DNA from: Streptomyces sp. SCL15-4 | Lineage (GTDB): Bacteria; Actinomycetota; Actinomycetes; Streptomycetales; Streptomycetaceae | Assembly (NCBI RefSeq): GCF_033366695.1 | Contig: NZ_JAOBTQ010000001.1 | Span: 2,728,001 to 2,792,000 of the forward strand | Reading direction: 5' to 3' | DNA: 64,000 nt | Shown: positions 44,092 to 54,827 of the stretch, piece by piece | Numbering within the stretch: the stretch's first letter is position 1 | How the letters are laid out: each line of letters opens with the position of its first letter | Position numbers and translations under genes: made by a program | Notes under the pieces: generated by a model | Told to the model about the DNA's origin: nothing | What the model saw: only the letters and a program-made list of their open reading frames with translations | Databases searched by the model: none

Positions 44092-47000
44092 TCAAGTGGG
44101 TGGGACGGGCGTCTCAGAATGTGAACGAAGGGCGCTGCCGCCTCCGAAAACGGCGGTGACACCCCCGCTGTACATCCCGTTCGGCTCCCTCGCACTGCCC
44201 GCGAACGCGGGTTCGGCCGGAGCGTGCGGCACCGGGTAGTGGCCGGAACCGAGCGCCCGGCGCAGCCGGTACTCGTCCAGCGGACCGGCGAACGCCATGC
44301 CCTGGCCGTGGGTGCAGCCCATGGCGCGCAGCGCGGCCACCTGCTCGGGCAGGTCGACGCCCTCGGCCACCGACTGCAGGCCCAGATCCCCGGCGATCCG
44401 CAGCAGACCGCTGGTGATCTTGTGCAGCCGCGCGGACTCCGCCACGCCCTCGACCAGGCCGCGGTCGAGCTTGAGGATGTCCACGGGCAGCCGCCGCAGG
44501 GCCGTGATGGCCGCGTAGCCGCTGCCGAAGCCGTCCAGCGCGATCCGCACACCGAGCCGGCTGAGCGCGGTCAGCCGCCGCTCCAGCTCGTCCAGCGAGA
44601 CCCGCGGGTCGGTGTCGGACAGCTCCACCACCAGCGCGCCGGGCGGCAGCCCGTGCCGGCTCAGCAGCGCCTCCACCGAGCCCAGCGGCGACGAGCGGTC
44701 CACCAGCCGGCGGGCGCTGATCCGCACCGTCACCGGTACGGCGACCCCGGCGGCGGCCCGCTCGGCCGCCTGCTGAACGGCCTCCTGGAGGATCCAGCGG
44801 TCCAGCTCGGAGGTCTTGTCGGCGTCGTCGGCGACCCGCAGGAACTCCGCCGGGGTGAACAGCACTCCTTGGGAGGAGCGCCAGCGGGCCTGCGCGGAGA
44901 CGGTCGTGATCCGGCCGCTCTCCAGGCACACCACCGGCTGGTGCAGCAGCGTGAACTCGCCGTCGTGCAGCGCGGCGCGCAGGCGCGTGGCCAGCTCCGC
45001 CTTGCGGACGACGTCCTGCTGCATCTGCGGCTTGTACAGCTCGACCCGGCCCTTTCCGGCCGACTTCGCGCGGTACATCGCCAGGTCGGCGTTTCTCAGC
45101 AGCTCGCCCGCGCCGAGGCCCGGCTCGGCGAAGGCGACGCCGATGGAGGCGGCGACCCGGACGTCGTTGCCGTCGATGACGTACGGCTGGGAGAGGGTCA
45201 CCCGCAGGCGGTCGGCCAGCTCCATGATGTTCCGCTCACGGGCGGCCCGGTCCCGGGTGCCATCGCCGACGATCAGGGCCGCGAACTCGTCGCCGCCCAG
45301 CCGGGAGGCGGTGTCGCCCTGCCGGACCGCCTCCTGGAGTCTGCGGGCGGCCTGGATGAGCAGCTCGTCGCCGGCCTGGTGCCCGATCGTGTCGTTGACC
45401 GCCTTGAACCCGTCCAGGTCGATGAAGAGCACCGCCGTACCGCGCAGGGCCGCGCCCCGGTCGGTGGCCCGGCGGCCGGACAGGGCCTGCTGCACGCGCC
45501 GGGTGAACAGCGCGCGGTTGGGCAGGTCGGTCAGCGGGTCGTGCTCAGCGTTGTGCTGCAACTGCGCCTGGAGGCGGACCCGCTCGGTCACGTCCCGGCT
45601 GTTGAAGATCAGCCCGCCGTGGTGGCGGTTGACGGTCGACTCGACGTTGAGCCAGCCGCCGTCGCCGGAGCGGAACCGGCACTCGATGCGCGTGGTGGGC
45701 TCCTGCACCGGGTTCGCGGCGAGGAAGCGGCGCACCTCGTGCACCACGCAGCCGAGGTCCTCCGGGTGGATGAGGGCGGCCAGCTCGGTGCCCACCAGCT
45801 CCTCGGCGGGCCGGCCGTACACCCCGGCGGCGGCCGGCGAGACGTAGCGCAGGACGCCGTTGGGCGCGGCGATCATGATGACGTCGCTGGAGCCCTGCAC
45901 CAGGGAGCGGAAGTGGTTCTCCTTCTGCGCCAGTTCCTGGGTGAGGGTGATGTTGTCCAGCAGCATGATGCCCTGCCGGATGACGAGGGCCAGGACCACG
46001 GCGCCCGCCGTGATCAGGACGACGTGGTCGGGCCTGCGGCCGTTGAGGACGTTGTACAGGATGCCCAGGGTGCACACGGCCGCGGCGAGGTACGGCGTGA
46101 GCGCGGCGAGGGAGCCGGTGAGCGGCCGGCCGGACGGATACCGCGGGTGCTCGGCGCCCGGCACCGGCAGCGCCGGCGTGTGCTGGTGCCCCGCGCTCCA
46201 CTGGCCGGTGCTCCATTGTCCCGCGCTCCACTGGCCGGTGCCGCGCTGGCCCGGCACGTGCTCGTGGACGACGCGCGTGTGCCCGGCGGACGCGCGCGCC
46301 TCCTGCCCGACGTGCCGCCGGGGCGCGGCCCAGGGGGCGTAGGCGAGCAGCAGCGAACCGGCGAACCAGCCCGCGTCCAGCAGCCGTCCGGAGCGGTAGC
46401 TGCTGTGCAGCAGCGGCGAGGTGAACAGCGCGTCGCACATCACGGTCAGCGCGAGCGCGCCGATCGCGGTGTTCACCGCCGTGCGGTTGCCCGGCGCCCG
46501 GCGGAAGTGCAGGGCGAGCACCATGCTGACCAGGGCGATGTCGAGCAGCGGGTACGCCAGCGACAGTGCCGCGTGCGCCACGCTCGACCCGTCGATCCGG
46601 GCCGCCTGGGCGAGCGCGAGGCTCCACGAGAGGGTGAGCAGCGAGCCGCCGATCAGCCAGGCGTCCAGCCCCAGACAGATCCAGCCCGCCCGGGACGCCG
46701 GCCGCTTGGCGAGCACCAGCAGGCCCACGATGGCGGGCGGCGCGAAGCACAGGAAGAACAGGTCGGCGTAGCTGGGGCTGGGCACCTCGGCGTCCAGGGC
46801 GACCTCGTACCAGCCCCAGACCGCGTTGCCCAGCGAGGTCATCGTCGCCGAGAGGGCGAACAGCAGCCAGGCGGACCGGAAGCGGACGCGCGGACCGCGG
46901 GCGTACAGGAAGCAGGAGACGGCGGCGGCGGCGGCCGCCGCGCTCAGCCCGAAGTCGCCCATCACGGCCGCCACCCGGTCGGAGCCCCAGCCGAAGGCGG

Positions 47001-47346
47001 CTCCGCCGGCGTAGGTCGCGCAGACCAGGGCGAGGACCAGTTGCTCCACCAGGCGGCGGTTCTCGCCGAGGGCCGGCCGGCGGGGCGGCGGCGCCTCGTG
47101 CGGATGCGGTGCGCGCACCGCGCCGCCGAGGGGGGTCGTCAAGGAGGTCGGGGCACTCACCGGGGCCTCCCGGTCCGTGCCGTTCCCCGGTCCTGACGGT
47201 CCCGGTGCGCCGCGTACACGGGCCGGCGACGGCCGCTGTACCTGCGCTGGTGGTGGCTGTGATGACTGGTGTGGTGGCCGCGCCTGCGCGTGGCCGTGCG
47301 CCAGGGTCGCCGTCGGCGGCTCCACCGCGTCGGATCGTTCGTCCAT
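44092..47346 (-). CDS. cdgC: Membrane GGDEF-EAL protein of the CdgC type (diguanylate cyclase)
   Basis: Protein of about 1084 residues: a disordered proline-rich N-terminus (1-95), a membrane sensor of about nine helices, a Gly-Gln-Trp-Ser repeat stretch in a loop, a PAS domain, then GGDEF and EAL domains. The cyclase motif is intact ([15 protein letters not shown] at 684-688). The EAL domain is degenerate: EAL is replaced in [12 protein letters not shown] and the DDFG motif reads LDGFGSGY, so phosphodiesterase activity is unlikely. By synteny it matches S. coelicolor SCO5511 (CdgC). The start is uncertain: ATG 47346 is used, GTG 47376 is also open. Confidence 0.88.
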   Translation of the reverse strand: MDERSDAVEPPTATLAHGHAQARPPHQSSQPPPAQVQRPSPARVRGAPGPSGPGNGTDREAPVSAPTSLTTPLGGAVRAPHPHEAPPPRRPALGENRRLVEQLVLALVCATYAGGAAFGWGSDRVAAVMGDFGLSAAAAAAAVSCFLYARGPRVRFRSAWLLFALSATMTSLGNAVWGWYEVALDAEVPSPSYADLFFLCFAPPAIVGLLVLAKRPASRAGWICLGLDAWLIGGSLLTLSWSLALAQAARIDGSSVAHAALSLAYPLLDIALVSMVLALHFRRAPGNRTAVNTAIGALALTVMCDALFTSPLLHSSYRSGRLLDAGWFAGSLLLAYAPWAAPRRHVGQEARASAGHTRVVHEHVPGQRGTGQWSAGQWSTGQWSAGHQHTPALPVPGAEHPRYPSGRPLTGSLAALTPYLAAAVCTLGILYNVLNGRRPDHVVLITAGAVVLALVIRQGIMLLDNITLTQELAQKENHFRSLVQGSSDVIMIAAPNGVLRYVSPAAAGVYGRPAEELVGTELAALIHPEDLGCVVHEVRRFLAANPVQEPTTRIECRFRSGDGGWLNVESTVNRHHGGLIFNSRDVTERVRLQAQLQHNAEHDPLTDLPNRALFTRRVQQALSGRRATDRGAALRGTAVLFIDLDGFKAVNDTIGHQAGDELLIQAARRLQEAVRQGDTASRLGGDEFAALIVGDGTRDRAARERNIMELADRLRVTLSQPYVIDGNDVRVAASIGVAFAEPGLGAGELLRNADLAMYRAKSAGKGRVELYKPQMQQDVVRKAELATRLRAALHDGEFTLLHQPVVCLESGRITTVSAQARWRSSQGVLFTPAEFLRVADDADKTSELDRWILQEAVQQAAERAAAGVAVPVTVRISARRLVDRSSPLGSVEALLSRHGLPPGALVVELSDTDPRVSLDELERRLTALSRLGVRIALDGFGSGYAAITALRRLPVDILKLDRGLVEGVAESARLHKITSGLLRIAGDLGLQSVAEGVDLPEQVAALRAMGCTHGQGMAFAGPLDEYRLRRALGSGHYPVPHAPAEPAFAGSAREPNGMYSGGVTAVFGGGSALRSHSETPVPPT

Positions 47347-47544
47347 AGGCCGTGCATCGCCCGTCGCCCCCCTCACAAATCTGAAATGTCCATCCCCGGC
47401 GCCGACGTCAGCGGCGCAGCCCCTGCCCGGGACGATACACCAGGATCGTCACTCAGGGACATAGCTTCTCTACGCTCCGTAACGATCAGCGCGCATGCCG
47501 GTACGGGGCGCGTCCGAAAGATTGCGGAGGGTGCCGGAAGGCGC

Positions 47545-48522
47545 CTACCGCCCGGTTGCTCCCGCCGTTCCGGGACCGGTCGTAAGGATCACGTTCCGCA
47601 GGGGTTCGTGGTTCACGAACCGGGTCAGCTGGTCGACGAGGAGCCGCTTGGCGCGCGGCAGGAAGGCCGAGGAAGGGCCGCCGACATGCGGGCTGATCAG
47701 CACGCCCGGCGCCTGCCACAGGGGGTGGCCGGCGGGCAGCGGCTCGGGGTCGGTCACGTCCAGGGCCGCCGTGATCCGGCCCCGTTCCAGTTCGGCGAGG
47801 AGCGCCTTGGTGTCCACGACGGGACCGCGCGCGACGTTGACGAGCAGCGCGCCGTCCTTCATGCGGGCCAGGAAGCCGGCGTCCACGAGCCCACGGGTGT
47901 CTTCCGTGAGGGGGGTGCACAGGATCACGACGTCCGCGTGCGGAAGCAGAGAGGGCACATCGGCGATCGGATGCACGGGACCGCGCGCCACCGTGCGACC
48001 GGAGCGTGCGACCCGTGCGACCCGCGCGACCTCGAAAGGTACGAGCCGGTCCTCGATGGCGGCGCCGATGGCCCCGTATCCGACGATCAGGACGTTCTTG
48101 TCGGCGAGGGAGGGGTGGAAGCCGCTCAGCCAGCGCTCCTGTCGCTGGGCGCGGACGAATTCCGGTATGCCGCGCAGCGCGGCGAGGGTCAGGGTGAGCG
48201 CCAGCTCGGCGGTGCTGGTCTCGTGCACCCCGCGCGCATTGCACAGGCGTACGCCCGGCGCGATGTCCGAAAGCCGCGCGGTGATGTCGTCGACGCCGGC
48301 GGTGAGCGTCTGGATGACCCGGACGTTGGTCAGCCGCGCCAGCGGGGCCACCCGGACCGACAGCCGCTTCATGTACGGCACCACGTACACCGCGCACTCC
48401 GCCGGGTCGCCGGGAAACGGCTGGTCACCGTCCGCACCCCCGTCCCAGAACAGATAGCGGGGCCCGGCGGGCAGCCCCTCGATCTCCTCGGGCGGAATGG
48501 GAAGCCACACCTGTGCAGTCAT
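47545..48522 (-). CDS. D-2-hydroxyacid dehydrogenase family protein
   Basis: NAD(P)-dependent oxidoreductase of 325 residues. The Rossmann motif is VGYGAIGAAIEDRL, and the catalytic triad is Arg in NVARGPVVD, Glu in VTDPEPLP and His in SPHVGGPSS. The N-terminal substrate domain is shorter and less typical than in SerA; the substrate (a 2-hydroxy acid such as glyoxylate/hydroxypyruvate) is not predictable. It is divergent from an aldo/keto reductase across 75 bases. Confidence 0.88.
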   Translation of the reverse strand: MTAQVWLPIPPEEIEGLPAGPRYLFWDGGADGDQPFPGDPAECAVYVVPYMKRLSVRVAPLARLTNVRVIQTLTAGVDDITARLSDIAPGVRLCNARGVHETSTAELALTLTLAALRGIPEFVRAQRQERWLSGFHPSLADKNVLIVGYGAIGAAIEDRLVPFEVARVARVARSGRTVARGPVHPIADVPSLLPHADVVILCTPLTEDTRGLVDAGFLARMKDGALLVNVARGPVVDTKALLAELERGRITAALDVTDPEPLPAGHPLWQAPGVLISPHVGGPSSAFLPRAKRLLVDQLTRFVNHEPLRNVILTTGPGTAGATGR

Positions 48523-48597
48523 GCCAGGAGGCTATGTCAGGCGCGTCCGGGTGCAGAGGTTAGGTTGGTGGCCGGGCAGAGGGAGGTTCACGAGCAG

Positions 48598-49596
48598 GTG
48601 GAGCGCAGGACGATCGGCGCGGGGGGACTCGCGGTGGGGGCCGTCGGACTCGGATGCATGCCGATGAGCTGGGCGTACACCGCATCCCGGCAGCGGGGTG
48701 AGGAGTCGGTCAGAGCCGTGCACCGGGCGCTGGACCTGGGTTCGGACCTCCTGGACACCGCGGACATGTACGGACCGTTCACCAACGAGCTGCTGCTCGG
48801 CCGGGTGCTCAGGGAGCGGCGCGCGGACGCCTTCGTGGCCACGAAGGTGGGGCTGCTGGTGGGCGAGCAGCACATCGTGGCCAACGGCCGCCCCGGCTAT
48901 GTGCGGCGGGCCTGCGACGCCTCGCTGCGCCGGCTCCAGACGGACGTGATCGACCTGTACCAGCTGCACCGCCCCGACCCCGAGGTGCCCGTCGAGGAGA
49001 CGTGGGGCGCGATGGCGGACCTGGTGCGGGCCGGGAAGGTGCGGGCGCTGGGGCTGTGCGCGCTGGGGGCGCGCGGCGGGCGCCGCTCGGGCGCGGGGCG
49101 GTACGACGGGACGCTGCGCCGGTTGCAGCGGGTCCAGCAGGTGTTCCCGGTCAGCGCGGTGCAGGCGGAGCTGTCGGTGTGGTCGCCGGAGGCGCTCCGG
49201 ACGCTGGTGCCGTGGTGCGAGGCGCGCGGGGTCGGTTTCCTCGCGGCGATGCCGCTGGGCAACGGCTTCCTGACCGGCACGCTGACGCCGGGCGAGGGGT
49301 TCGAGCCGGACGACGTGCGGGCCCGGCATCCCCGCTTCACGGCCGAGATGATGGCGGCCAACCAGCCGATCGTGGCCGGGCTGCGGCGCATCGCCCGGCG
49401 GCACGGCGAGGAGGTCACCCCGGCGCAGGTGGCGCTGGCCTGGGTGCTGGCGCAGGGCCGCCATGTGATCGCGGTGCCGGGCACCAAGCGGGAGCGCTGG
49501 GCCGCCCAGAACGCGGCGGCGGCCGACCTGCGGCTGACCGCGCAGGACCTGGCGGAGGTGTCCCGCCTCCCGCCGGCGCAGGGGTCCTGGGACTGA
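48598..49596 (+). CDS. Aldo/keto reductase
   Basis: NADPH-dependent oxidoreductase of 332 residues with the (beta/alpha)8 fold. The tetrad is Asp in LLDTADMYG, Tyr in the same motif, Lys in VATKVG and His in LYQLHRPDP. The C-terminal cofactor region has LAWVLAQGRHVIAVPGTKR. GTG 48598 has GGGAGG 11 bases before it and fits the family start; the frame is open far upstream without coding signs. The substrate is unknown. Confidence 0.9.
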   Translation: MERRTIGAGGLAVGAVGLGCMPMSWAYTASRQRGEESVRAVHRALDLGSDLLDTADMYGPFTNELLLGRVLRERRADAFVATKVGLLVGEQHIVANGRPGYVRRACDASLRRLQTDVIDLYQLHRPDPEVPVEETWGAMADLVRAGKVRALGLCALGARGGRRSGAGRYDGTLRRLQRVQQVFPVSAVQAELSVWSPEALRTLVPWCEARGVGFLAAMPLGNGFLTGTLTPGEGFEPDDVRARHPRFTAEMMAANQPIVAGLRRIARRHGEEVTPAQVALAWVLAQGRHVIAVPGTKRERWAAQNAAAADLRLTAQDLAEVSRLPPAQGSWD

Positions 49597-49830
49597 GGTT
49601 TCCGGCCACGGGAATCCGGAGGCTGTGGTTCGGCGATCCGGGGGCCGGGATGCGGCAACGGACTGCGGCGATGTCCGACGGCTGTCCGGGACGCACAACG
49701 GCCGCCGGTGGCACGCCCGCCGGCCGTCCCTGACCCGCACCGGCCGCCGGTGGCACGGCAACGGCCGGCGGGCGTGCGGGAGTAGCGTGCGGGGTGGGCC
49801 GTTGGGGTGTCCGCCGTCTCGAAGGGAACC

Positions 49831-50988
49831 GTGATCGTGCGACGTCGAGCTGTACCGGCCGTGCTGGCCGCGACCGCCCTGCTGATGGCGGCCGGCTGCT
49901 CCTCCGGTGGCGGGAAGTCGTTGCTCCCGACGCCGACCGCCGCCGCGTCCGGCGGGGCCACCGCCTCGCGGAGCGCCGAGTCGGCCGCTCCCGCCAAGGG
50001 GTCGGTGCAGGTGCTGCGCACGGTGGCCGAGGGGCTGAAGTCGCCGTGGGGGCTGGCCGCGCTGCCCGGCGGTGATCTGCTGGTCTCCTCCCGGGACGAG
50101 GCCACGATCAGCCGGATCGACGCGAAGACCGGCCGGACGACGGTGCTGGGCACGGTCTCCGGGGTCTCGCCGGCCGGCGAGGGCGGGCTGCTGGGCATCG
50201 CGCTGTCCCCCGGCTACGCCTCGGACCACATGATCTACGCCTACTTCACCTCGGCCTCCGACAACCGCGTCGTCCGCGTCCGCTACGACGAGCGGAAACC
50301 GGCCGGTGAGCGACTCGGCGCTCCCGACACGGTGTTCAAGGGCATCCCCAAGGGCACCATCCACAACGGCGGCCGGATCGCGTTCGGACCGGACGGCATG
50401 CTCTACGCGGGCACCGGCGAGAGCGGCAAGCGGGGCCTGGCGCAGGACCGGTCCTCGCTCGGCGGGAAGATCCTGCGGATGACCCCGGACGGCGAACCGG
50501 CGCCCGGCAACCCCTTTCCCGGCTCCGTCGTGTACTCCTACGGCCACCGCAACGTCCAGGGCCTTGCCTGGGACCGCCACCAGCGGCTGTTCGCCTCGGA
50601 GTTCGGCCAGGACACCTGGGACGAGCTGAACGCGATCACACCGGGCGGGAACTACGGCTGGCCGAAGGCGGAGGGCCGGTCCTCCGACGCCGGCTTGCGG
50701 AACCCGGTGGCCCAGTGGCACACCGACGAGGCCTCTCCCAGTGGCATCGCCTGCGTGGACGGCGTGATCTGGATGGCGGGACTGCGCGGCAAGCGCCTGT
50801 GGCGCGTCCCGCTGGACGGTGTCGCGGCCTCCGCCGCACCGCAGGCGTTCCTCACCGGCGCCTACGGCCGGCTGCGCACGGTGGCCCCGGCGGGCGCCGG
50901 CCGGCTCTGGCTGGTGACCAGCGACACGGACGGCCGGGGCGATCCGAAGAAGGGCGACGACCGGGTGCTGGAGCTGCGGGTGCGCTAG
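49831..50988 (+). CDS. Lipoprotein PQQ-dependent sugar (aldose) dehydrogenase-like protein
   Basis: Exported, lipid-anchored protein of about 385 residues: signal peptide with lipobox LLMAAGC (Cys23), a Ser/Ala-rich linker, then a six-bladed propeller of the GDH-B/HHIP family. Marks: GLKSPWGLAALPGGDLLVSSR, EGGLLGIALSPGYA, HNGGRIAFGPDGMLYAGTGE, YSYGHRNVQGLAWD, and SEFGQDTWDELNAITPGGNYGWP. The family oxidises aldose sugars with PQQ; several Streptomyces members lack known PQQ synthesis, so activity is open. GTG 49831 or 49837, both behind GAAGGGA. Confidence 0.87.
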   Translation: MIVRRRAVPAVLAATALLMAAGCSSGGGKSLLPTPTAAASGGATASRSAESAAPAKGSVQVLRTVAEGLKSPWGLAALPGGDLLVSSRDEATISRIDAKTGRTTVLGTVSGVSPAGEGGLLGIALSPGYASDHMIYAYFTSASDNRVVRVRYDERKPAGERLGAPDTVFKGIPKGTIHNGGRIAFGPDGMLYAGTGESGKRGLAQDRSSLGGKILRMTPDGEPAPGNPFPGSVVYSYGHRNVQGLAWDRHQRLFASEFGQDTWDELNAITPGGNYGWPKAEGRSSDAGLRNPVAQWHTDEASPSGIACVDGVIWMAGLRGKRLWRVPLDGVAASAAPQAFLTGAYGRLRTVAPAGAGRLWLVTSDTDGRGDPKKGDDRVLELRVR

Positions 50989-51051
50989 GGCCTGTCTGAC
51001 CATTCGCGTCGTCGCCCGGAGGGCGGCAGACGGGAATGGTCAGGCAGGCCC
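50989..51051. terminator. Bidirectional hairpin after the sugar dehydrogenase
   Basis: GGGCCTGTCTGACCATTC (from 50988) pairs with GAATGGTCAGGCAGGCCC (51034-51051), 17 of 18 positions, with a GC-rich stem inside the loop. It lies between convergent genes. Confidence 0.78.
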
Positions 51052-51069
51052 CGGGCCCGGCGGCCGGGG

Positions 51070-51270
51070 TCAGTCGGTGCCGGGCGCGGGCTCCGCGTCG
51101 GGCGGCGCGGGCGGGGACAGGCGTATCACCGCCTTGCCGGAGGTCAGGTCTATGGGACCGTGACCGGGGTCGTTGTCGCCGACGTCCTCCCGGGACAGCT
51201 CCAGCCGGTTCTGTTCGTCCCGGGTGTGTTTGCGGCCGGGTGCGAACAGGTCCTCGAAGGCGTTGAACAC
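51070..51270 (-). CDS. Small conserved protein (DUF6191-like)
   Basis: Soluble acidic protein of 66 residues beginning MFNAFEDLFAPGRKHTRDEQ and containing GPIDLTSGKAVIRL; the C-terminus is Pro/Ala-rich. I recall this as a short Streptomyces family (DUF6191) without known function. GTG 51270 follows GAGGGGGGAG by 3 bases. It comes after the large LuxR-type gene on the same strand, 38 bases downstream. Confidence 0.75.
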   Translation of the reverse strand: MFNAFEDLFAPGRKHTRDEQNRLELSREDVGDNDPGHGPIDLTSGKAVIRLSPPAPPDAEPAPGTD

Positions 51271-51308
51271 GGCTCCCCCCTCACTGCCGGTTTTCTCCAG
51301 CGTAGGTC

Positions 51309-54300
51309 TCACCCGGACGATTCGGCAGCGAGCGTCCCGGCCATGACCAGGCCGAGCCGGTGCGCCACCGCCGCCGCCTCGCCCCGGCCCGCGACCCCGA
51401 GCTTGCCCAGGATGTTGGACACGTGGACGCTCGCGGTCTTCGGCGAGATGAACAGCTCCTCTGCTATCTGGCGGTTGGTGCGGCCGGCCGCGACCAGCCC
51501 GAGGACGTCCCGCTCTCGGCTGGTGAGGCCGAACGCGGCGGCCGGGTCGGCGGCCGGCTCCTGCCGCCTGCCGCCGCCGAGGCTGAGCCGGGCGCGCTGG
51601 GCGAGCCGGGCGACGGCGTCGGCGAGCGGGCGGGCCCGGAGGTGGGCGGCGACCGCCGCGGCCAGCCGGAGCAGTTCCACGGCGCGGTCGCGCTCGCCGT
51701 CGCCGCCCTCGGCCAGCAGCGCCCCGGCCAGGCGGTGCCGGACCCGGGCGAGGTCGTAGGGGCGGTCCAGGCATTCGAAGGCGGTGACGACCGGGGACCA
51801 GGTCTCGGCGGTGTCCCGGCCCTCGGCGCGCAGCAGTTCCGCTTGGGCCCAGCGGCCGTAGGCCTGCCACAACGGGACTCCGGTGGCCAGCGTCCGTACG
51901 GCCGTGGAGAGGCGGTCGAGGATCTCGGTGCGGCCGGGCCGGGCGGCGGACAGGGTGCGGGCGTCGGCCTCGGCGGTGGCGGCGGCCAGCAGCAGCGGCC
52001 AGCCGTGCCGGTGGGTGCCGGGCGGGAACCCGGCGTCCAGCGCGGGGAGCAGGATCGCGCGGGCGTCCTCGATCCTGCCCTCGGCGGCGGCGATGCCGAG
52101 GGCGGTGCGGGCCAGCGGCAGGGACTGCTGGGGCCGGGGGTCGTGGGTGCCGTACCAGGAGCGGGCGGTGGCGAGCTGCCGAGCGGCCTCGGCGAGGTCG
52201 CCGCGGGCCAGGGCGAGGTGGGCCAGGCGCAGGGCGCCACCGGCCCGGGGTTTGGCGCTGTGGCCGACCCGGGTGGCGTGCGCGGCGGCCTCGGCGGCCT
52301 CGTCCCACCGGCCGAGCGCGTAGAGCGCCTCGGAGAGGTTGCCCCAGACCCAGGCTTCGGAGTCCAGCAGTCCGTACCGGCGGCAGAACTCGATGCCCTC
52401 GCGCAGCAGCGGGTCGGCCTCCCGGTCCCGGCCGACGCTGCGCAGCGCGGACGGCAGGTTGACGTAGGCGCGGCCGGCGACCGGGTGCACGCCCTCCGCC
52501 AGGGTGTCCCGCAGCACCTGCCGCATCTGCGCGAGGCCCGCCTCCGGGTCGCCGGACTCGACCGTCAGGCCGCCGAGGGTGAGCAGGGCGTGCAGTTCGG
52601 TCTCGCGGGCGCCCACCATGCGCGCGTACTCCACGGCCCGTTCGGCGGCGGCCAGGGCCTCGGGGCCGGGCCGGTGCTGCATGGACCAGTTGGCGACGAC
52701 CGCCAGCACCTCGGCGTGCACCTCGGACGGCGGCAGGCCGCGCACCAGCTCCTGAGCGGTGGCCAGTTCCTGCCAGCCGTCGCCGCGGGCCTGGGCCTGG
52801 ACCAGCCGGGAGCGCTGCACCCAGAACCAGGCGGCGCGCAGCGGGTCCGGGTCCTCCTCCAGCAGGCGCAGGGCCCGCTTGGTGATCTTCAGGGCGCGCT
52901 CCCGTTCGCCGCCGAAGCGGCCCGCCACCGCGGCCTCGGCCATCAGGTCGAGGTAGCGCAGCGGGGTGGTGGCCGGGTCGCAGCCGCACGGAGGGTAGAC
53001 CTCCGCGTAGTCCACCGGACGCAGGGCGGCGCGCACGTCCGCGGGGGCGCCGTCCCACAGTTCCATCGCCCGTTCCAGCAGGCCGAGTTGTTCGGTGTAG
53101 GCGTGCCGGCGGCGGGCGACGACGGCGGCGGCCAGGACGGCGGGCAGGGCCTTGGCGGCGTCGTGCGCGTGGTACCAGTAGCTGGCCAGGCGCATCACGC
53201 GGGCGTCGGCCGGGACGAGCGTGGGGTCGGCTTCCAGGGCCTCGGCGTAGCGGCGGCTGAGGCGGGAGCGTTCGCCGGGCAGCAGGTCGTCGGCGACGGC
53301 CTCGCGGACCAGGGAGTGGCGGAAGCGGTAGCCGTCGCCGGCCGGGGTGACGGTGAGGATGTTGGCGCCGACGGCGGCCCGCAGCGCCTCGATGAGGTCG
53401 TCCTCGGCCAGCCGGGCCACGGCGGCGATCAGCCGGTACTCCACCGTGGAGCCGCCCTCGGCGACGATCCGGGCGACCCGCTGGGCGGTCTCGGGCAGTG
53501 CCTCGACCCGGACGAGGAGCACATCGCGCAGGGAGTCGGTGAGACCGGTGCAGTTGCCCTGGCAGTCGGCGACGGCGAGTTCCTCGATGAAGAAGGCGTT
53601 GCCGTCGGAGCGGGCGTAGATCTCGTCGACCCGGGCGGGGTCGGGCTCGGTGGCGAGGATGCCGGCGATCTGGCGGCCGGCCTCCTCGCGGGTGAAGCGG
53701 GCGAGTTCGATCCGCAGGACGGTGCGCAGCCGGTCGAGTTCGGCGAGCAGGGGGCGCAGCGGGTGGCGGCGGTGGATGTCGTCGCTGCGGTAGCTCGCCA
53801 GGACGAGGAGGCGGCCGGCGCGCAGGGTGCGCAGCAGGTAGGCCAGCAGGTGGCGGGTGGAGGCGTCGGCCCAGTGCAGGTCCTCCAGGACCAGGACGAC
53901 GGGGTGGGCGGCGGCGACCCGCTCCAGCAGCCGGGCGGTCAGTTCGAACAGGCGGGCCATGCCCTGTTCGTCGTGGCGGCCGGCGCCGGCCTCGCCGAGG
54001 TCGGGCAGCAGCCGGGCGAGTTCCTCCTCCTGGCCGGCCGCGGCGGCGGCGAACTCCTCGGGCAGCGCGTCGCGCAGGGCCCGCAACGCGGCGGAGAAGG
54101 GGGCGAACGGCAGCCCGTCGGCGCCGATCTCCACGCAGCCGCCGACGGCGACGACGGCGCCGCGGCCGGCGGCGGCCGCGGCGAACTCCTCCACGAGGCG
54201 GGTCTTGCCCACGCCTGCCTCGCCGCCGAGCAGCAGCGCCTGCGGCTCGGCGGCGGCGGCGCGGGCGAGCGCGTCGTTCAGCGTGGCCAACTCGGCGGTG

Positions 54301-54350
54301 CGGCCGACGAAAACGGGACTGACGGACCTGGTCTCCACGGGCCCGAGCAT
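51309..54350 (-). CDS. Large LuxR-type ATPase regulator (LAL family)
   Basis: Transcription regulator of about 1013 residues. An N-terminal AAA ATPase has a Walker A motif (LLGGEAGVGKTRL, 42-50) and Walker B (VVLVLEDLHWADAST). The middle is a long series of TPR-like helical repeats, and a LuxR helix-turn-helix occupies the last 65 residues (LTSRERDVLGLVAAGRTNRQ, IAEELFISPKTASVHVSNIL). Such STAND regulators bind an inducer and often control secondary metabolism or sugar use. ATG 54350 lacks a clear ribosome site; the GTG at 54338 is an alternative. No obvious target cluster adjoins it. Confidence 0.9.
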   Translation of the reverse strand: MLGPVETRSVSPVFVGRTAELATLNDALARAAAAEPQALLLGGEAGVGKTRLVEEFAAAAAGRGAVVAVGGCVEIGADGLPFAPFSAALRALRDALPEEFAAAAAGQEEELARLLPDLGEAGAGRHDEQGMARLFELTARLLERVAAAHPVVLVLEDLHWADASTRHLLAYLLRTLRAGRLLVLASYRSDDIHRRHPLRPLLAELDRLRTVLRIELARFTREEAGRQIAGILATEPDPARVDEIYARSDGNAFFIEELAVADCQGNCTGLTDSLRDVLLVRVEALPETAQRVARIVAEGGSTVEYRLIAAVARLAEDDLIEALRAAVGANILTVTPAGDGYRFRHSLVREAVADDLLPGERSRLSRRYAEALEADPTLVPADARVMRLASYWYHAHDAAKALPAVLAAAVVARRRHAYTEQLGLLERAMELWDGAPADVRAALRPVDYAEVYPPCGCDPATTPLRYLDLMAEAAVAGRFGGERERALKITKRALRLLEEDPDPLRAAWFWVQRSRLVQAQARGDGWQELATAQELVRGLPPSEVHAEVLAVVANWSMQHRPGPEALAAAERAVEYARMVGARETELHALLTLGGLTVESGDPEAGLAQMRQVLRDTLAEGVHPVAGRAYVNLPSALRSVGRDREADPLLREGIEFCRRYGLLDSEAWVWGNLSEALYALGRWDEAAEAAAHATRVGHSAKPRAGGALRLAHLALARGDLAEAARQLATARSWYGTHDPRPQQSLPLARTALGIAAAEGRIEDARAILLPALDAGFPPGTHRHGWPLLLAAATAEADARTLSAARPGRTEILDRLSTAVRTLATGVPLWQAYGRWAQAELLRAEGRDTAETWSPVVTAFECLDRPYDLARVRHRLAGALLAEGGDGERDRAVELLRLAAAVAAHLRARPLADAVARLAQRARLSLGGGRRQEPAADPAAAFGLTSRERDVLGLVAAGRTNRQIAEELFISPKTASVHVSNILGKLGVAGRGEAAAVAHRLGLVMAGTLAAESSG

Positions 54351-54420
54351 CGCACGAGGCCGCGACGACAGGGCAGTGGTTTTCCACAGGTCCCGTGTGA
54401 TGGTCGTACCGACAGCCGGA

Positions 54421-54457
54421 AGGGCCGTACGGCTTCGCCGGGAAGCCGTACGACCCT
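54421..54457 (-). terminator. Hairpin after the 62-residue ORF
   Basis: AGGGCCGTACGGCTT and AAGCCGTACGACCCT form a 15-bp stem with one mismatch and a 7-base loop, 48 bases after the small ORF's stop and before the LAL gene. Confidence 0.65.
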
Positions 54458-54505
54458 GGTACCGCCGGCGGCCGACCCCCGTCCGGCCGCCGTCCGCCCG
54501 CGTCG

Positions 54506-54694
54506 TCACGCGGTGCGCGGCAGCCCGTGGCGGCGCGAGCCGTCGGTATGCGACTCGGCGGCCGGGGCCCCGTCGCCGGGCCGCGCGCGGCGGGCGGCGC
54601 GGCGGGAGCGTACGGCCTCGCGGGCCAGGCGCTCCTCCCGGGCCGTGCGGCGCAGCTCGGCGGAGCGCAGGCGGTGCAGTTCGAGCTCGTACAT
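54506..54694 (-). CDS. Small arginine-rich hypothetical protein
   Basis: Protein of 62 residues, very basic (MYELELHRLRSAELRRTARE, then AREAVRSRRAARRARPGDGA), predicted as one long helix followed by a loose tail. GGGAGGG lies 8 bases before ATG. No family is known to me; similar short Arg-rich proteins are common in Streptomyces. It is flanked by hairpins on both sides, suggesting a transcription unit of its own. Confidence 0.6.
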   Translation of the reverse strand: MYELELHRLRSAELRRTAREERLAREAVRSRRAARRARPGDGAPAAESHTDGSRRHGLPRTA

Positions 54695-54827
54695 GGCGGG
54701 TCCCTCCCAGGGAGTCCGTGGTGTGTGCCGCGTTCCGCGACACACACCACTGTCGTTCCGCGCCCGGGTCCGTCGCATCGGGAGAGTTCCGCATCTTGGG
54801 GCGGCCTGCGGGCCGCGTGCGCGCGTA